From: Frankiaceae bacterium | GTDB taxonomy: Bacteria > Actinomycetota > Actinomycetes > JAFAQI01 | Assembly (NCBI GenBank): GCA_030840545.1 | Contig: JAVEEH010000267.1 | Location: 1-10,714 of the forward strand | Direction: 5' to 3' | Length of the DNA stretch: 10,714 nt | Part shown: positions 1-6,939 of the stretch, piece after piece | Numbering within the stretch: the first letter of the stretch is position 1 | Layout of the letters: each line of letters opens with the position of its first letter | Translations under genes and position numbers: made by a program | The notes under the pieces: generated by a model | The model's input: the letters and a program-made list of their open reading frames with translations, nothing else | What the model was told of the DNA's origin: nothing | Databases searched by the model: none

Positions 1-1049
1 CGCCCGGCAGCCGACGCGAAGAAGACAGTCCCGGACTCACCGGGCGCCGCCTCCGTGCCGTCTTCGGCGAGGATGCGCACGCTCATCCCCGGCAGCGGCC
101 GGCCGACGGTGCCCGGTCGCGACCGCCACTCCTGCGGACCTACGAGAGTGAGGCCGCCTTCGGTGAACCCGTAGTACTCGACGAGCACGTCGCCGAACCA
201 GTCGGCGACGGCCTGCTTCAGCGGAAGCGGACAGGGTTCACCGCCGTGCAGCAGCGTGAGCAGCCCCGGCGCCGGCGTCCGCGAGCGGTCGACGCCGCGC
301 AAGCCAAGCAGCTGCCGGAACATGGTCGGCACCATGATCGTCGAGGTCACGTCCGCCGACCCGAGGGCGGCGAGCGCGGCCGCCGGATCCCACCGCGGCA
401 GGATGCGCAGCGTCGCCCCGCGCGCCATCGCGCCGAAGCCGAACGTCTGCGGCGCTCCGTTGAACAGCCGGGACAGGAACAGGTGGACGCCGTCGCCGGG
501 CAGCGCGAGAGTCTCCGCCCATCGCGCCAGCCCCAACCAGGCAGCCGCGAACGGCGTCGTCCCGGCACCGGCCATGACGACACCCTTCGGGCGACCCGTC
601 GTCCCCGACGTGTAGGGCATCTTGAAGCCGCACCGGTCGTCGGGAAGTGGCGAGTCGCGCTGCGCGTCCAGCCAGTCTTCGTAGCCGGCATCTAGGTCCA
701 CGACCGGCAGGCCGCGCCGGCGAGTGGCCGCGCGGGCGCCGTCCCGGTCGGTGACGACGACGTGGGTGCCGGCGTCGTCCAGGACCGCACCGACCTCGTC
801 GGCCGTCCAGCCCGACTTCACCGGCGTGAACGCGCATCCCGCCCGCCACGCGCCCAGCGCCACCTCGACGAACTCGAACCGGTTGCCGACGCAGATCGCC
901 ACGTGGCTGCCCGGCCCCGCCCCGAGGCGCTCCAGCCCATGACCGACCCGCAACGACCGAGCCTCCAGCTCGGCCCAGGTCAGCCTTCGCCGGTCGTCCT
1001 CGACAGCGACATCATCCGGGCGTCGACCCGACAGCTCCGCCAGCGTCAC
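1..1049 (-). CDS. AMP-dependent acyl-CoA synthetase, 3' end outside window
   Basis: The 349 codons seen carry the N-terminal domain of an ANL-family adenylating enzyme, which would activate a carboxylic acid to its CoA thioester through an acyl-AMP intermediate. The phosphate-binding loop YTSGTTGRPKG is at residues 146-156 and the aromatic/threonine motif YYGFTE at about 292-297. Family members are about 500 residues, so roughly the last 150, including the hinge and the C-terminal catalytic lysine, lie beyond the left edge. The start is a GTG at 1049-1047 that overlaps the TGA of the preceding acyl-CoA dehydrogenase (GTGA), which indicates translational coupling. No strong Shine-Dalgarno precedes it. 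It is the third gene of a leftward operon after two acyl-CoA dehydrogenases, so the likely substrate is the acid that the dehydrogenase pair then oxidises. The exact substrate cannot be read. The reading frame is open throughout. Confidence 0.93.
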   Translation of the reverse strand, partial: MTLAELSGRRPDDVAVEDDRRRLTWAELEARSLRVGHGLERLGAGPGSHVAICVGNRFEFVEVALGAWRAGCAFTPVKSGWTADEVGAVLDDAGTHVVVTDRDGARAATRRRGLPVVDLDAGYEDWLDAQRDSPLPDDRCGFKMPYTSGTTGRPKGVVMAGAGTTPFAAAWLGLARWAETLALPGDGVHLFLSRLFNGAPQTFGFGAMARGATLRILPRWDPAAALAALGSADVTSTIMVPTMFRQLLGLRGVDRSRTPAPGLLTLLHGGEPCPLPLKQAVADWFGDVLVEYYGFTEGGLTLVGPQEWRSRPGTVGRPLPGMSVRILAEDGTEAAPGESGTVFFASAAG

Positions 1050-1966
1050 AACAGGAGCGCGAGGTCTTCAGCGTGGTCCTCCGCCGTGCCGAACTCCGTC
1101 GCATGCAGCCACGCGCGCTTGAGGAAGAAGTGCACCGGCACTTCCCAGGTGAACCCCATGCCGCCGTGCACCTGCACGCTCGACCGTCCGTTGACTGTCG
1201 CGGCCTCGTCGGCGAGGAGCTTGGCCCCCGCGACGGTGCGCGGACCGTCGGTCGTGTCCGGATCATCGAGGGTGACGGCCGCGGCATGGACGGCGACGCG
1301 GGCCAGCTCGGCGCGGACGAACATGTCCGCGCACAGGTGCTTCACGGCCTGGAACGAGCCGATCACCCGGCCGAACTGCTCCCGCGTCTTGGCATAGTCG
1401 ACGGCGAGATCGGTCAGCCGCGCCGCCAGACCGACCTGCAGCGCGGCTGTGAGCAACGCACCCTCACGCCGCAGCCGCACCGTCGCATCGGCGTCCCCGA
1501 CGACATGACCGTCGGGCGTCGCCGCCAGCTCGTGCAGCGGCGACAACGGATCGACCGGCTCCGGCACCGGCGCACCGGACACCGGCCCGGCCAGCTGCGG
1601 ACCGGCCTCGTGCAGCACCAGCACCGACTCGGCGATGCCGAGGTGAGCCAGCAGCAACGGCGCCTGCGCCGGGTCGAGCATCCCGACGGGCCCGGACCCC
1701 GCACGCCCAGGAAGCCCGGCGGCGAGGAACGTCGCGACGAGCGGCCCCGGCACGCACGCGCGACCGAGCTCCTCGAAAACCAGGACCGACTCGGCGAGGC
1801 CGAGCCCGAGCTCGTCGCGCAGCCCGAACACTCCCGTCGCGGTCAGCTCCGCCCAGAGTCCGGCGTCGTAACCACCCGGCAACCGCTCCAGCGGGAACTT
1901 CGCAGCCAGCAGGTCGCGCACGCCGCGCTGCAGCTCGAGCTGGTCGTCTGTCGGCAGGAAGTGCAT
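1046..1966 (-). CDS. Short acyl-CoA dehydrogenase, probable non-catalytic partner subunit
   Basis: This 306-residue protein has the acyl-CoA dehydrogenase fold. It has an N-terminal helical domain (residues 1-110), a shortened middle beta-domain (about 110-165) and a C-terminal helical domain with the flavin-contacting segments KTREQFGRVIGSFQ (193-206) and QVHGGMGF (265-272). The family norm is 380-400 residues. The position that holds glutamate in MCAD-type enzymes (YEGT) reads EFGT here (291-294), with Phe where the catalytic Glu would be. A short subunit beside a full-length one matches the known heterotetrameric dehydrogenases of mycobacterial cholesterol side-chain degradation (FadE/ChsE pairs), in which the two subunits share FAD sites. 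I chose the ATG at 1966-1964, 4 bases after the upstream stop. A longer open frame to 2086 would run back into the neighbour and adds unrelated sequence. That it pairs with its neighbour is inferred from adjacency and length. Confidence 0.92.
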   Translation of the reverse strand: MHFLPTDDQLELQRGVRDLLAAKFPLERLPGGYDAGLWAELTATGVFGLRDELGLGLAESVLVFEELGRACVPGPLVATFLAAGLPGRAGSGPVGMLDPAQAPLLLAHLGIAESVLVLHEAGPQLAGPVSGAPVPEPVDPLSPLHELAATPDGHVVGDADATVRLRREGALLTAALQVGLAARLTDLAVDYAKTREQFGRVIGSFQAVKHLCADMFVRAELARVAVHAAAVTLDDPDTTDGPRTVAGAKLLADEAATVNGRSSVQVHGGMGFTWEVPVHFFLKRAWLHATEFGTAEDHAEDLALLL

Positions 1967-1970
1967 CGAC

Positions 1971-3176
1971 TCAGCGCTCCCGCGGCAGACCGAGGATGCG
2001 CTCGCCGACGATGTTGCGCTGGATCTGCGAGGTGCCGGCGGCGATCGTGTAGGACAACGAGTTGATGCGCTCTTCGACGAACTCACCGCTGTGCCGTCCG
2101 GACAACGACCAGAGCGCGCCGATGTCGGTGCGCGACAGGGCGGCGCGTTCGAGCACGCGCGCGGCGAGGTCCATCAGCCGTTGGCGCGCCTCGGTGTAGC
2201 GCAGCTTCAGCACGGAAGCGCCGACCCCCGGGACGCCGGTTGCCTGCGCTTGCGAGACGCCGCGCTTCACCAACGCCCACAACGCGTCGAACTCCGCCGC
2301 GAGGTGACCGACGTCGCGCCGCAAGCCCACGTCGTCCCAGGCCGTGGCGGACCGGCGGGTGACCGTCTTGGCGATGGCGACGAGGTCGGTGACGAGACGC
2401 ATCGAGTCGACGATCTGGTCGACCCAGGCCGTGCCGCGCTCGAACGACAACGTCACCATCGTGACCCGCCAGCCGTCGTTCTCCTCGCCTACGCGGTTGG
2501 TCACCGGGATGCGAACGTCGTCGAAGTAGACCTCGCTGAACTCGCTCGACCCGAGCACCGTCTCGATCGGACGAACATCCAAGCCGGGACTGTCCATCGG
2601 AAGGATCAGCCACGTGATGCCCTTGTGCTTCGGCGCGTCCGGGTCGGTGCGAACGAGCAGCTCGCAGTGGTCGGCCACCGTCGCGTAGGACGTCCAGAGC
2701 TTGTGCCCGCTGACGACGTAGTGGTCACCGTCGCGCACCGCACGGGTCCGCAGCGATGCGAGATCGGATCCGGCCCCGGGCTCGCTGAACCCCTGGCACC
2801 AGACCTCGTCACCACGCAGGATCGGCCGCAGGTGCCGGGCGCGCTGCTCGTCGGTGCCCTCCGCGACCAGCGTCGGGCCTGCGTGCAGCAGCCCGACGAA
2901 GTTGACCCCGACGTAGGGAGCGCCGGCCCGCTCGGTCTCCTCGAGGAAGATGAGGTGCTCGGTGGGTGTGGCACCTCGGCCGCCGTAGTCGCGCGGCCAG
3001 TTGATGCCCGCGTAGCCGGCTTCGAACAGCAGTCGCTGCCAGGCCGTGTCGTGGGCCCGCCGGGCCGGCCAGTCGTCGGCTGCGGGCTTCGGCGGAACCG
3101 TGGGCAGCACCCGGGCCAGCCAGTCGCGCAACTCGTGGCGGAACTGCTGCTCCTCGGGCGAGTAGCGCAGGTCCAC
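1971..3176 (-). CDS. Acyl-CoA dehydrogenase, catalytic subunit (FadE26/ChsE4-like)
   Basis: The 401-residue protein is full length for the family and would introduce an alpha,beta double bond into an acyl-CoA using FAD. Visible signatures are the flavin/substrate motif SEPGAGSDLASLRT (131-144), WTSYA (161-165) and a C-terminal AGTSQIQRNIVGERILGLPR (380-399). The MCAD-type catalytic Glu before GT is Ala380. The likely base is Glu246 in LSFERG (243-248), the helix-G position used by isovaleryl-CoA dehydrogenase and, as I recall, by mycobacterial ChsE4. This favours a bulky or branched substrate, though the substrate is not determined. The start is a GTG at 3176-3174 giving MDLRYSPEE, the usual N-terminus of the family. 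It is first in a leftward operon and only 44 bp from the divergent short-chain dehydrogenase gene. Regulation is probably through the shared intergenic palindrome. Confidence 0.94.
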   Translation of the reverse strand: MDLRYSPEEQQFRHELRDWLARVLPTVPPKPAADDWPARRAHDTAWQRLLFEAGYAGINWPRDYGGRGATPTEHLIFLEETERAGAPYVGVNFVGLLHAGPTLVAEGTDEQRARHLRPILRGDEVWCQGFSEPGAGSDLASLRTRAVRDGDHYVVSGHKLWTSYATVADHCELLVRTDPDAPKHKGITWLILPMDSPGLDVRPIETVLGSSEFSEVYFDDVRIPVTNRVGEENDGWRVTMVTLSFERGTAWVDQIVDSMRLVTDLVAIAKTVTRRSATAWDDVGLRRDVGHLAAEFDALWALVKRGVSQAQATGVPGVGASVLKLRYTEARQRLMDLAARVLERAALSRTDIGALWSLSGRHSGEFVEERINSLSYTIAAGTSQIQRNIVGERILGLPRER

Positions 3177-3183
3177 GGCCGCA

Positions 3184-3189
3184 ACGATA
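3184..3189 (-). promoter_or_regulatory. Candidate -10 element for the leftward dehydrogenase operon
   Basis: On the minus strand the hexamer TATCGT (TAnnnT pattern) ends 7 bases before the GTG start at 3176. That spacing would put the transcript start at or next to the start codon, a leaderless arrangement common in actinobacteria. No ribosome-binding site is visible upstream of this GTG, which fits. I cannot identify a convincing -35 box. The 15-bp palindrome lies just upstream of this hexamer. Confidence 0.4.
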
Positions 3190-3191
3190 AC

Positions 3192-3206
3192 CTGACGCTC
3201 CGTCAG
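3192..3206. promoter_or_regulatory. Perfect inverted repeat, candidate operator between divergent genes
   Basis: CTGACG-CTC-CGTCAG is a perfect 6-bp inverted repeat with a 3-base centre, in the middle of the 44 bp between the leftward acyl-CoA dehydrogenase operon and the rightward short-chain dehydrogenase operon. Size and position suit a dimeric repressor (TetR, MarR or GntR type) controlling both directions. No regulator gene is in the window, and the motif does not match the KstR or KstR2 operator patterns I know. It could instead form a small RNA hairpin in the rightward leader. Confidence 0.5.
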
Positions 3207-3210
3207 AAAC

Positions 3211-3215
3211 GGAGG
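3211..3215 (+). promoter_or_regulatory. Ribosome-binding site of first short-chain dehydrogenase
   Basis: GGAGG lies 5 bases before the ATG at 3221. It is the strongest Shine-Dalgarno in the window and fixes this start. Confidence 0.8.
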
Positions 3216-3220
3216 CCACG

Positions 3221-3979
3221 ATGGGACGGCTCGACGGCAAGGTCGTGCTGGTGACGGGTGCCGGGCAGGGGATCGGGCTCGGCATCGCGTTGGCAGCAGC
3301 GGCCGAGGGCGCGTCGATCGTCGCGGCTGGTCGCACGCTCGAGAAGGTCGAGAAGGCCGCCGACGAGATCCGTGCCCGCGGCGTCAAGGCGCTCGCCGTG
3401 CAGTGCGACGTACGACGACGCGACGAGGTCGACGCCTGCGTGCTGGCGACGCTCACGGAGTTCGGTCGGCTCGACGGCCTGGTCAACAACGCACAGATGG
3501 TCGCCCTCGGCCCGGTCCTCGAGATCACCGAGAAGGCCGCGCTGCGCACCTGGGAGAGCGGCTTCCTCGGGTCACTGTGGTTCATGCAGGCCGCGCATCC
3601 GGCGCTGAAGGAGTCCAAAGGCGCGGTGGTCAACCTCGGCACCGGGTCGGCCCTGCGCAACGACCTGCCCGGCTTCGCCCTTTACGCGGGCACCAAGGAG
3701 ATGATCCGCACCCTGACGCGGATGGCCGCGCTCGAGTGGGGCAACGACGGCATCCGCGTCAACGCCTGCATCCCCAACGGCATGTCACCGGGTCTCGACA
3801 TGTGGTCACAGTTCGCCCCGCAGGAGTTCGACGACTTCGTCTCCACCATCCCGCTCGGCCGGGTCGGCCGACTCGAGGAGGATGTCGGCCGCGCGGTGGC
3901 GTTCCTGCTGTCCGAGGACGCCGCCTACGTCACCGGGTCGACGCTCATGGCCGACGGCGGCCAGGCCTACCTGCGATAG
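3221..3979 (+). CDS. SDR-family oxidoreductase with altered catalytic tetrad
   Basis: This 252-residue classical short-chain dehydrogenase has the Rossmann motif TGAGQGIG at residues 12-19 and the YxxxK pair at Tyr155/Lys159, so it is expected to bind NAD(P)(H). A role as a hydroxyacyl-CoA or alcohol dehydrogenase in the pathway is likely from context. Several positions are unusual. The NNAG motif reads NNAQ (89-92). The tetrad asparagine of the alpha-4 helix aligns with Gly114. The catalytic serine is not at its usual spacing of 13 before Tyr: that position is Gly142, with Thr141 and Ser143 either side. The C-terminus ADGGQAYLR is the usual SDR end. It is first in the rightward operon, has a good GGAGG site, and is followed 16 bp later by a second SDR. 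It could be an SDR with a shifted serine or a weakly active one. Confidence 0.93.
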   Translation: MGRLDGKVVLVTGAGQGIGLGIALAAAAEGASIVAAGRTLEKVEKAADEIRARGVKALAVQCDVRRRDEVDACVLATLTEFGRLDGLVNNAQMVALGPVLEITEKAALRTWESGFLGSLWFMQAAHPALKESKGAVVNLGTGSALRNDLPGFALYAGTKEMIRTLTRMAALEWGNDGIRVNACIPNGMSPGLDMWSQFAPQEFDDFVSTIPLGRVGRLEEDVGRAVAFLLSEDAAYVTGSTLMADGGQAYLR

Positions 3980-3980
3980 A

Positions 3981-3987
3981 GGGGGAG
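3981..3987 (+). promoter_or_regulatory. Ribosome-binding site of second short-chain dehydrogenase
   Basis: GGGGGAG lies 8 bases before the GTG at 3996 and supports that start over an in-frame ATG at 3882, which would lie inside the preceding gene. Confidence 0.6.
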
Positions 3988-3995
3988 CCCGTCCC

Positions 3996-4901
3996 GTGAG
4001 TCTGTGCGACGGTCGCGTCGTCATCGTCACCGGCGCTGGTGGCGGGCTGGGTCGCGCCCACGCGCTCGCGTTCGCCGCCGCCGGCGCACGCGTCGTCGTC
4101 AACGACATCGGGACGTCCCGCGAGGGCGAGGGCGCCTCCGCCGCACCCGCACAACAGGTGGTCGACGAGATCCGCGCGGCCGGCGGGGAAGCCGTTGCCA
4201 ACACCGACGACGTCGCCGACTGGGACGGCGCGCAACGGCTCGTGCAACAAGCCCTCGACGCCTTCGGCACTCTGGACGTGCTCGTCAACAACGCCGGGTT
4301 CCTGCGCGACCGGATGCTCGTGAGCATGTCGGTCGAGGAGTGGGATGCCGTCAGCCGCGTGCACCTGCGGGGCCACTTCTGCCCGCTGCGGCACGCGGCC
4401 GGCTACTGGCGTGACCAGTCCAAGCAGGGGGCACCCGTCGACGCGCGCATCGTGAACACTTCATCGGGCGCGGGTCTGATGGGCAGCGTCGCGCAAGGGA
4501 ACTACAGCGCGGCGAAGGCAGGCATCGTCGGGCTGACCCTCGTCGCGGCCGCAGAGATGGCGCGTTACGGCGTCACCGTCAACGCGATCGCGCCGGCGGC
4601 ACGGACCCGGATGACCGAGGTGGCAATGCCGGACATGATGCGCGCGCCGGACGAGGGCTTCGACGCAATGGCACCGGACAACGTCTCGCCACTGGTCGTC
4701 TGGCTCGGCTCGGCCGACTCGCGCGACGTCACCGGCCGGGTCTTCGAGGTCGAAGGCGGCATCGTCAGCGTTGCCGACGGCTGGCAGCACGGACCTCGGG
4801 TCGACAAGGCGGCGCGGTGGCTGCCTGAGGAGCTCGGGTCCGTCGTACGCGACCTGCTGGACAAGGCGCCGCCACCGGCGCCGGTCTATGGCACGTCGTG
4901 A
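3996..4901 (+). CDS. SDR-family dehydrogenase, HSD17B4/MFE-2-like
   Basis: This 301-residue SDR resembles the dehydrogenase domain of peroxisomal multifunctional enzyme 2 (17-beta-hydroxysteroid dehydrogenase 4), which oxidises 3-hydroxyacyl-CoAs to 3-oxoacyl-CoAs. The sequence shows TGAGGGLG (12-19), an Asp at the end of beta-2 (VVVND, Asp37) that favours NAD+ over NADP+, NNAG (98-101), and a complete Ser157, Tyr170, Lys174 triad. His123 in VHLRGHF takes the place of the usual tetrad Asn, which I recall as normal for this subfamily. The C-terminal tail of about 50 residues is longer than in FabG-like SDRs. The start is GTG at 3996. The last 16 bases overlap tail-to-tail with the leftward SnoaL-like gene. 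In the pathway it is the best candidate for the 3-hydroxyacyl-CoA dehydrogenation step. Confidence 0.94.
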   Translation: MSLCDGRVVIVTGAGGGLGRAHALAFAAAGARVVVNDIGTSREGEGASAAPAQQVVDEIRAAGGEAVANTDDVADWDGAQRLVQQALDAFGTLDVLVNNAGFLRDRMLVSMSVEEWDAVSRVHLRGHFCPLRHAAGYWRDQSKQGAPVDARIVNTSSGAGLMGSVAQGNYSAAKAGIVGLTLVAAAEMARYGVTVNAIAPAARTRMTEVAMPDMMRAPDEGFDAMAPDNVSPLVVWLGSADSRDVTGRVFEVEGGIVSVADGWQHGPRVDKAARWLPEELGSVVRDLLDKAPPPAPVYGTS

Positions 4902-5356
4902 CGACCGGCGTGCTCACCCTCGCGGCCACGGCGGCCAAACCCACGCAGCTCCGCCCAACCGCCCGAGGTCGCACCGTCGATGCGCACGTCCCGGCGGCTG
5001 AACAACCAGGTGCCGTCCACGCAGCTGAAGCGGTCGGTGTAACGGCCCCAGTGGTCCAGGCCGCCGACGGTGAGCACCTGGAAATAGCAGCGCGCGCTCG
5101 CATGCTCCGGGGAGGCGACGCTGAGCTCCAGCGTGCCCGTGAAGTGGCGGATCAGCTCCGGGTGCGGCCCGGTCGCGTTGGTGAAGACCGCCCGGATCGC
5201 GTCGACGCCTGCGTGCTCCACGTCGTCGACCTGCAGCACGGCGTCCGGGGTGAACAACGCGGTGACCTCGTCGATCCAGCCGCGGTCACCGGCGAGGTTG
5301 TAACGCGCGACGAGGTCACGCAGCCGCTCCCGGGCGACGAGCTCCCACTCCTGCAT
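4886..5356 (-). CDS. SnoaL-like (NTF2-fold) protein
   Basis: The 156-residue protein has the pattern of the SnoaL-like/NTF2 superfamily. An N-terminal helix ERLRDLVARYN leads into AGDRGWIDEVTALFTPDAVLQV (22-43), followed by alternating strands with HFTGTLEL (71-78), ARCYFQVL (88-95), YTDRF (106-110) and DGTWLFSRRDV (114-124). Members include ketosteroid isomerase, polyketide cyclases, epoxide hydrolases and dehydratases, so the reaction cannot be assigned. A small-molecule isomerase, hydratase or cyclase role on a pathway intermediate is plausible. The gene is antisense to the surrounding operon. Its stop (TAG, 4888-4886) overlaps the end of the second SDR by 16 bp, and its start lies 17 bp from the divergent ligase start. 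An alternative in-frame ATG at 5380 would add eight residues and overlap the ligase start. The much longer open frame upstream lies inside the ligase and is rejected. Confidence 0.87.
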   Translation of the reverse strand: MQEWELVARERLRDLVARYNLAGDRGWIDEVTALFTPDAVLQVDDVEHAGVDAIRAVFTNATGPHPELIRHFTGTLELSVASPEHASARCYFQVLTVGGLDHWGRYTDRFSCVDGTWLFSRRDVRIDGATSGGWAELRGFGRRGREGEHAGRHDVP

Positions 5357-5358
5357 CT

Positions 5359-5365
5359 GGGAAGG
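5359..5365 (+). promoter_or_regulatory. Ribosome-binding site of the acyl-CoA ligase
   Basis: GGGAAGG lies 8 bases before the ATG at 5374 and supports that start. The start codon sits in a small palindrome (CGATG-A-CATCG, 5372-5382) that also creates the alternative SnoaL ATG on the other strand. Confidence 0.55.
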
Positions 5366-5373
5366 TTCGCACG

Positions 5374-6939
5374 ATGACATCGACCCTGCTCGAGGCGCCG
5401 ACGATCTGGGAGCTCGTACGCCGACGGGCCGAGGTCTCCGGCGAGCGGGTGATGCTGCTCGACACCGACGGTCGCCGGGTGACGTTCGGCGAGCTGGAGA
5501 CACTCGCCGAACGTGTCGCTGCCGGCTTGCTCGCGCAGGGCGTCGGACCGGGCACCACCGTGACATGGCAGCTGCCGACGCGCATCGACAGCGTCGTGGT
5601 GTCGATGGCGCTGGCCCGGCTCGGCGCTGTCCAGAACCCGATCCTGCACCTCTATCGCGAGCGGGAGGTCGGCGCTGTGCTCCGGCAGAGCCGGCCGGAC
5701 TTCTTCGTCGTGCCCGGGGTCTGGCGGGACCGTGACTTCGGCGCCATGGCCAAGTCGCTCGGGGCCGACCTCGAGCGGGCGCCGGTCGTGGTCGAGATCG
5801 GTGATCAGCCACCGACCGGCGATGCCGCAACCCTTCCGCCGCCGCCGTCGTCCGGCACCGAGATGCGCTGGGTCTACTACACGTCCGGGACGACGTCGGA
5901 GCCCAAGGGCGCGCAGCACTCGGACCAGACGCTGATGGCCGGCGGCCGGGGTCTGGCGGCTGCGCTCGACATGGCGCCCGACGACATCGGGTCGATCGCG
6001 TTCCCCTACTCCCACATCGCCGGACCCGACTACCTGCTGATGATGCTCGCGGCCGGTTTCGGCGCCGTGCTCGTCGAGGCGTTCGTCCCGAGCGACGCGG
6101 TCGCCGCCTATCGCGACCTCGGCGTGACCATGTGTGGCGGCAGCACGGCCTTCTACCAGATGTTCCTCGCCGAGCAACGCAAGTCGCCGGAGACCAAGAT
6201 CATCCCCACGCTGCGCATCATCTCCGGCGGCGGTGCGGCCAAGCCGGCCGAGCTGTTCTACGACGTCGAGCGTGAGATGGGCGTCAAGCTCGTCCACGGC
6301 TATGGCATGACAGAGATCCCGATGATCGCGATGGGTTCGCCGCACGACACCGACGAGCAGCTCGCGACCACGGAGGGCAAGCCGGTCGTCGGCGCGGAGG
6401 TGCGCATCGTCAAGGAGGACGGCTCGGTTGCCGCGCCGGAGGAAGAGGGCGAGGTCCGGGTGCGTGGGCCGGTCGTCATGCTCGGTTACACCGACCCGGT
6501 GGCGACGGCTGCGGCGTTCGACGAAGCGGGCTGGTTCCGAACCGGCGACCTCGGTGTGCTGCGCAGCGACGGTCACCTGCGGCTGACCGGACGGCTCAAG
6601 GACGTCATCATCCGCAAGGGCGAGAACATCTCCGCGCGTGAGCTCGAGGAGGTGCTCTTCACGCACCCATCCGTCGGGGACGTTGCCGTCATCGGCTTGC
6701 CCGACGCCGACCGCGGCGAGCTCGTGTGCGCGGTCGTCGAGGCGTCCGGCGACGGCGGTGCACCGCTTACGTTCGACGACATGGTGCGATGGTGTCGCGA
6801 CGCCGGGATGATGACGCAGAAGATTCCCGAGCGGCTCGAGATCGTCGACAGGCTCCCCCGCAACGAGACGTTGAACAAGGTGCTGAAATACAAGCTGCGT
6901 GCGCAGTTCGCGCCGCCGGCCGGGGGGCAGCGCGCGTGA
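5374..6939 (+). CDS. AMP-dependent acyl-CoA ligase (class I adenylate-forming)
   Basis: This complete ANL enzyme of 521 residues activates a carboxylic acid to acyl-CoA with ATP. All core motifs are visible: phosphate loop YTSGTTSEPKG (169-179), YGMTE (310-314), WFRTGD (387-392), hinge region GRLKDVIIRKGENIS (406-420), and the C-terminal NKVLKYKL (501-508), in which Lys502 is the probable catalytic lysine after NETL. The overall look is of cyclohexanecarboxylate/medium-chain or FadD-type ligases; I cannot name the acid. It differs clearly from the ligase at the left edge, so the cluster holds two distinct activating enzymes, perhaps for different intermediates. The start is ATG at 5374. The stop overlaps the next gene's GTG by 4 bases (GTGA, 6936-6939), so it is translationally coupled to the crotonase gene. 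Confidence 0.95.
   Translation: MTSTLLEAPTIWELVRRRAEVSGERVMLLDTDGRRVTFGELETLAERVAAGLLAQGVGPGTTVTWQLPTRIDSVVVSMALARLGAVQNPILHLYREREVGAVLRQSRPDFFVVPGVWRDRDFGAMAKSLGADLERAPVVVEIGDQPPTGDAATLPPPPSSGTEMRWVYYTSGTTSEPKGAQHSDQTLMAGGRGLAAALDMAPDDIGSIAFPYSHIAGPDYLLMMLAAGFGAVLVEAFVPSDAVAAYRDLGVTMCGGSTAFYQMFLAEQRKSPETKIIPTLRIISGGGAAKPAELFYDVEREMGVKLVHGYGMTEIPMIAMGSPHDTDEQLATTEGKPVVGAEVRIVKEDGSVAAPEEEGEVRVRGPVVMLGYTDPVATAAAFDEAGWFRTGDLGVLRSDGHLRLTGRLKDVIIRKGENISARELEEVLFTHPSVGDVAVIGLPDADRGELVCAVVEASGDGGAPLTFDDMVRWCRDAGMMTQKIPERLEIVDRLPRNETLNKVLKYKLRAQFAPPAGGQRA

Noticed and set aside
1967..2086. Upstream start extending the short acyl-CoA dehydrogenase by 40 residues
   Set aside because: The extension is Ser/Arg-rich shadow sequence overlapping the upstream dehydrogenase. 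The ATG at 1966 gives a normal family N-terminus 4 bases after the upstream stop.
3192..3206. Reading the 15-bp palindrome as a transcription terminator
   Set aside because: It lies between two divergent gene starts, has a short stem and no T-run.
2091..3254. Long plus-strand open frame antisense to the first acyl-CoA dehydrogenase
   Set aside because: It is Arg/Val/Asp-rich without family motifs and mirrors a clear dehydrogenase on the other strand, so it is a high-GC shadow frame.
3882..3995. ATG at 3882 as start of the second SDR
   Set aside because: It would overlap the first SDR and add unrelated Arg/Pro-rich residues. The GTG at 3996 has a ribosome-binding site and starts directly before the Rossmann motif.
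5357..5830. N-terminal extension of the SnoaL-like protein to 314 residues
   Set aside because: The extra sequence is Arg/Pro/Ala low-complexity and lies inside the ligase coding region. SnoaL-like proteins are about 130-160 residues, which fits the start at 5356 (or 5380).
5152..6666. 504-codon minus-strand open frame opposite the acyl-CoA ligase
   Set aside because: The ligase on the plus strand carries all ANL motifs. The antisense frame is His/Arg-rich and has no recognisable domain.
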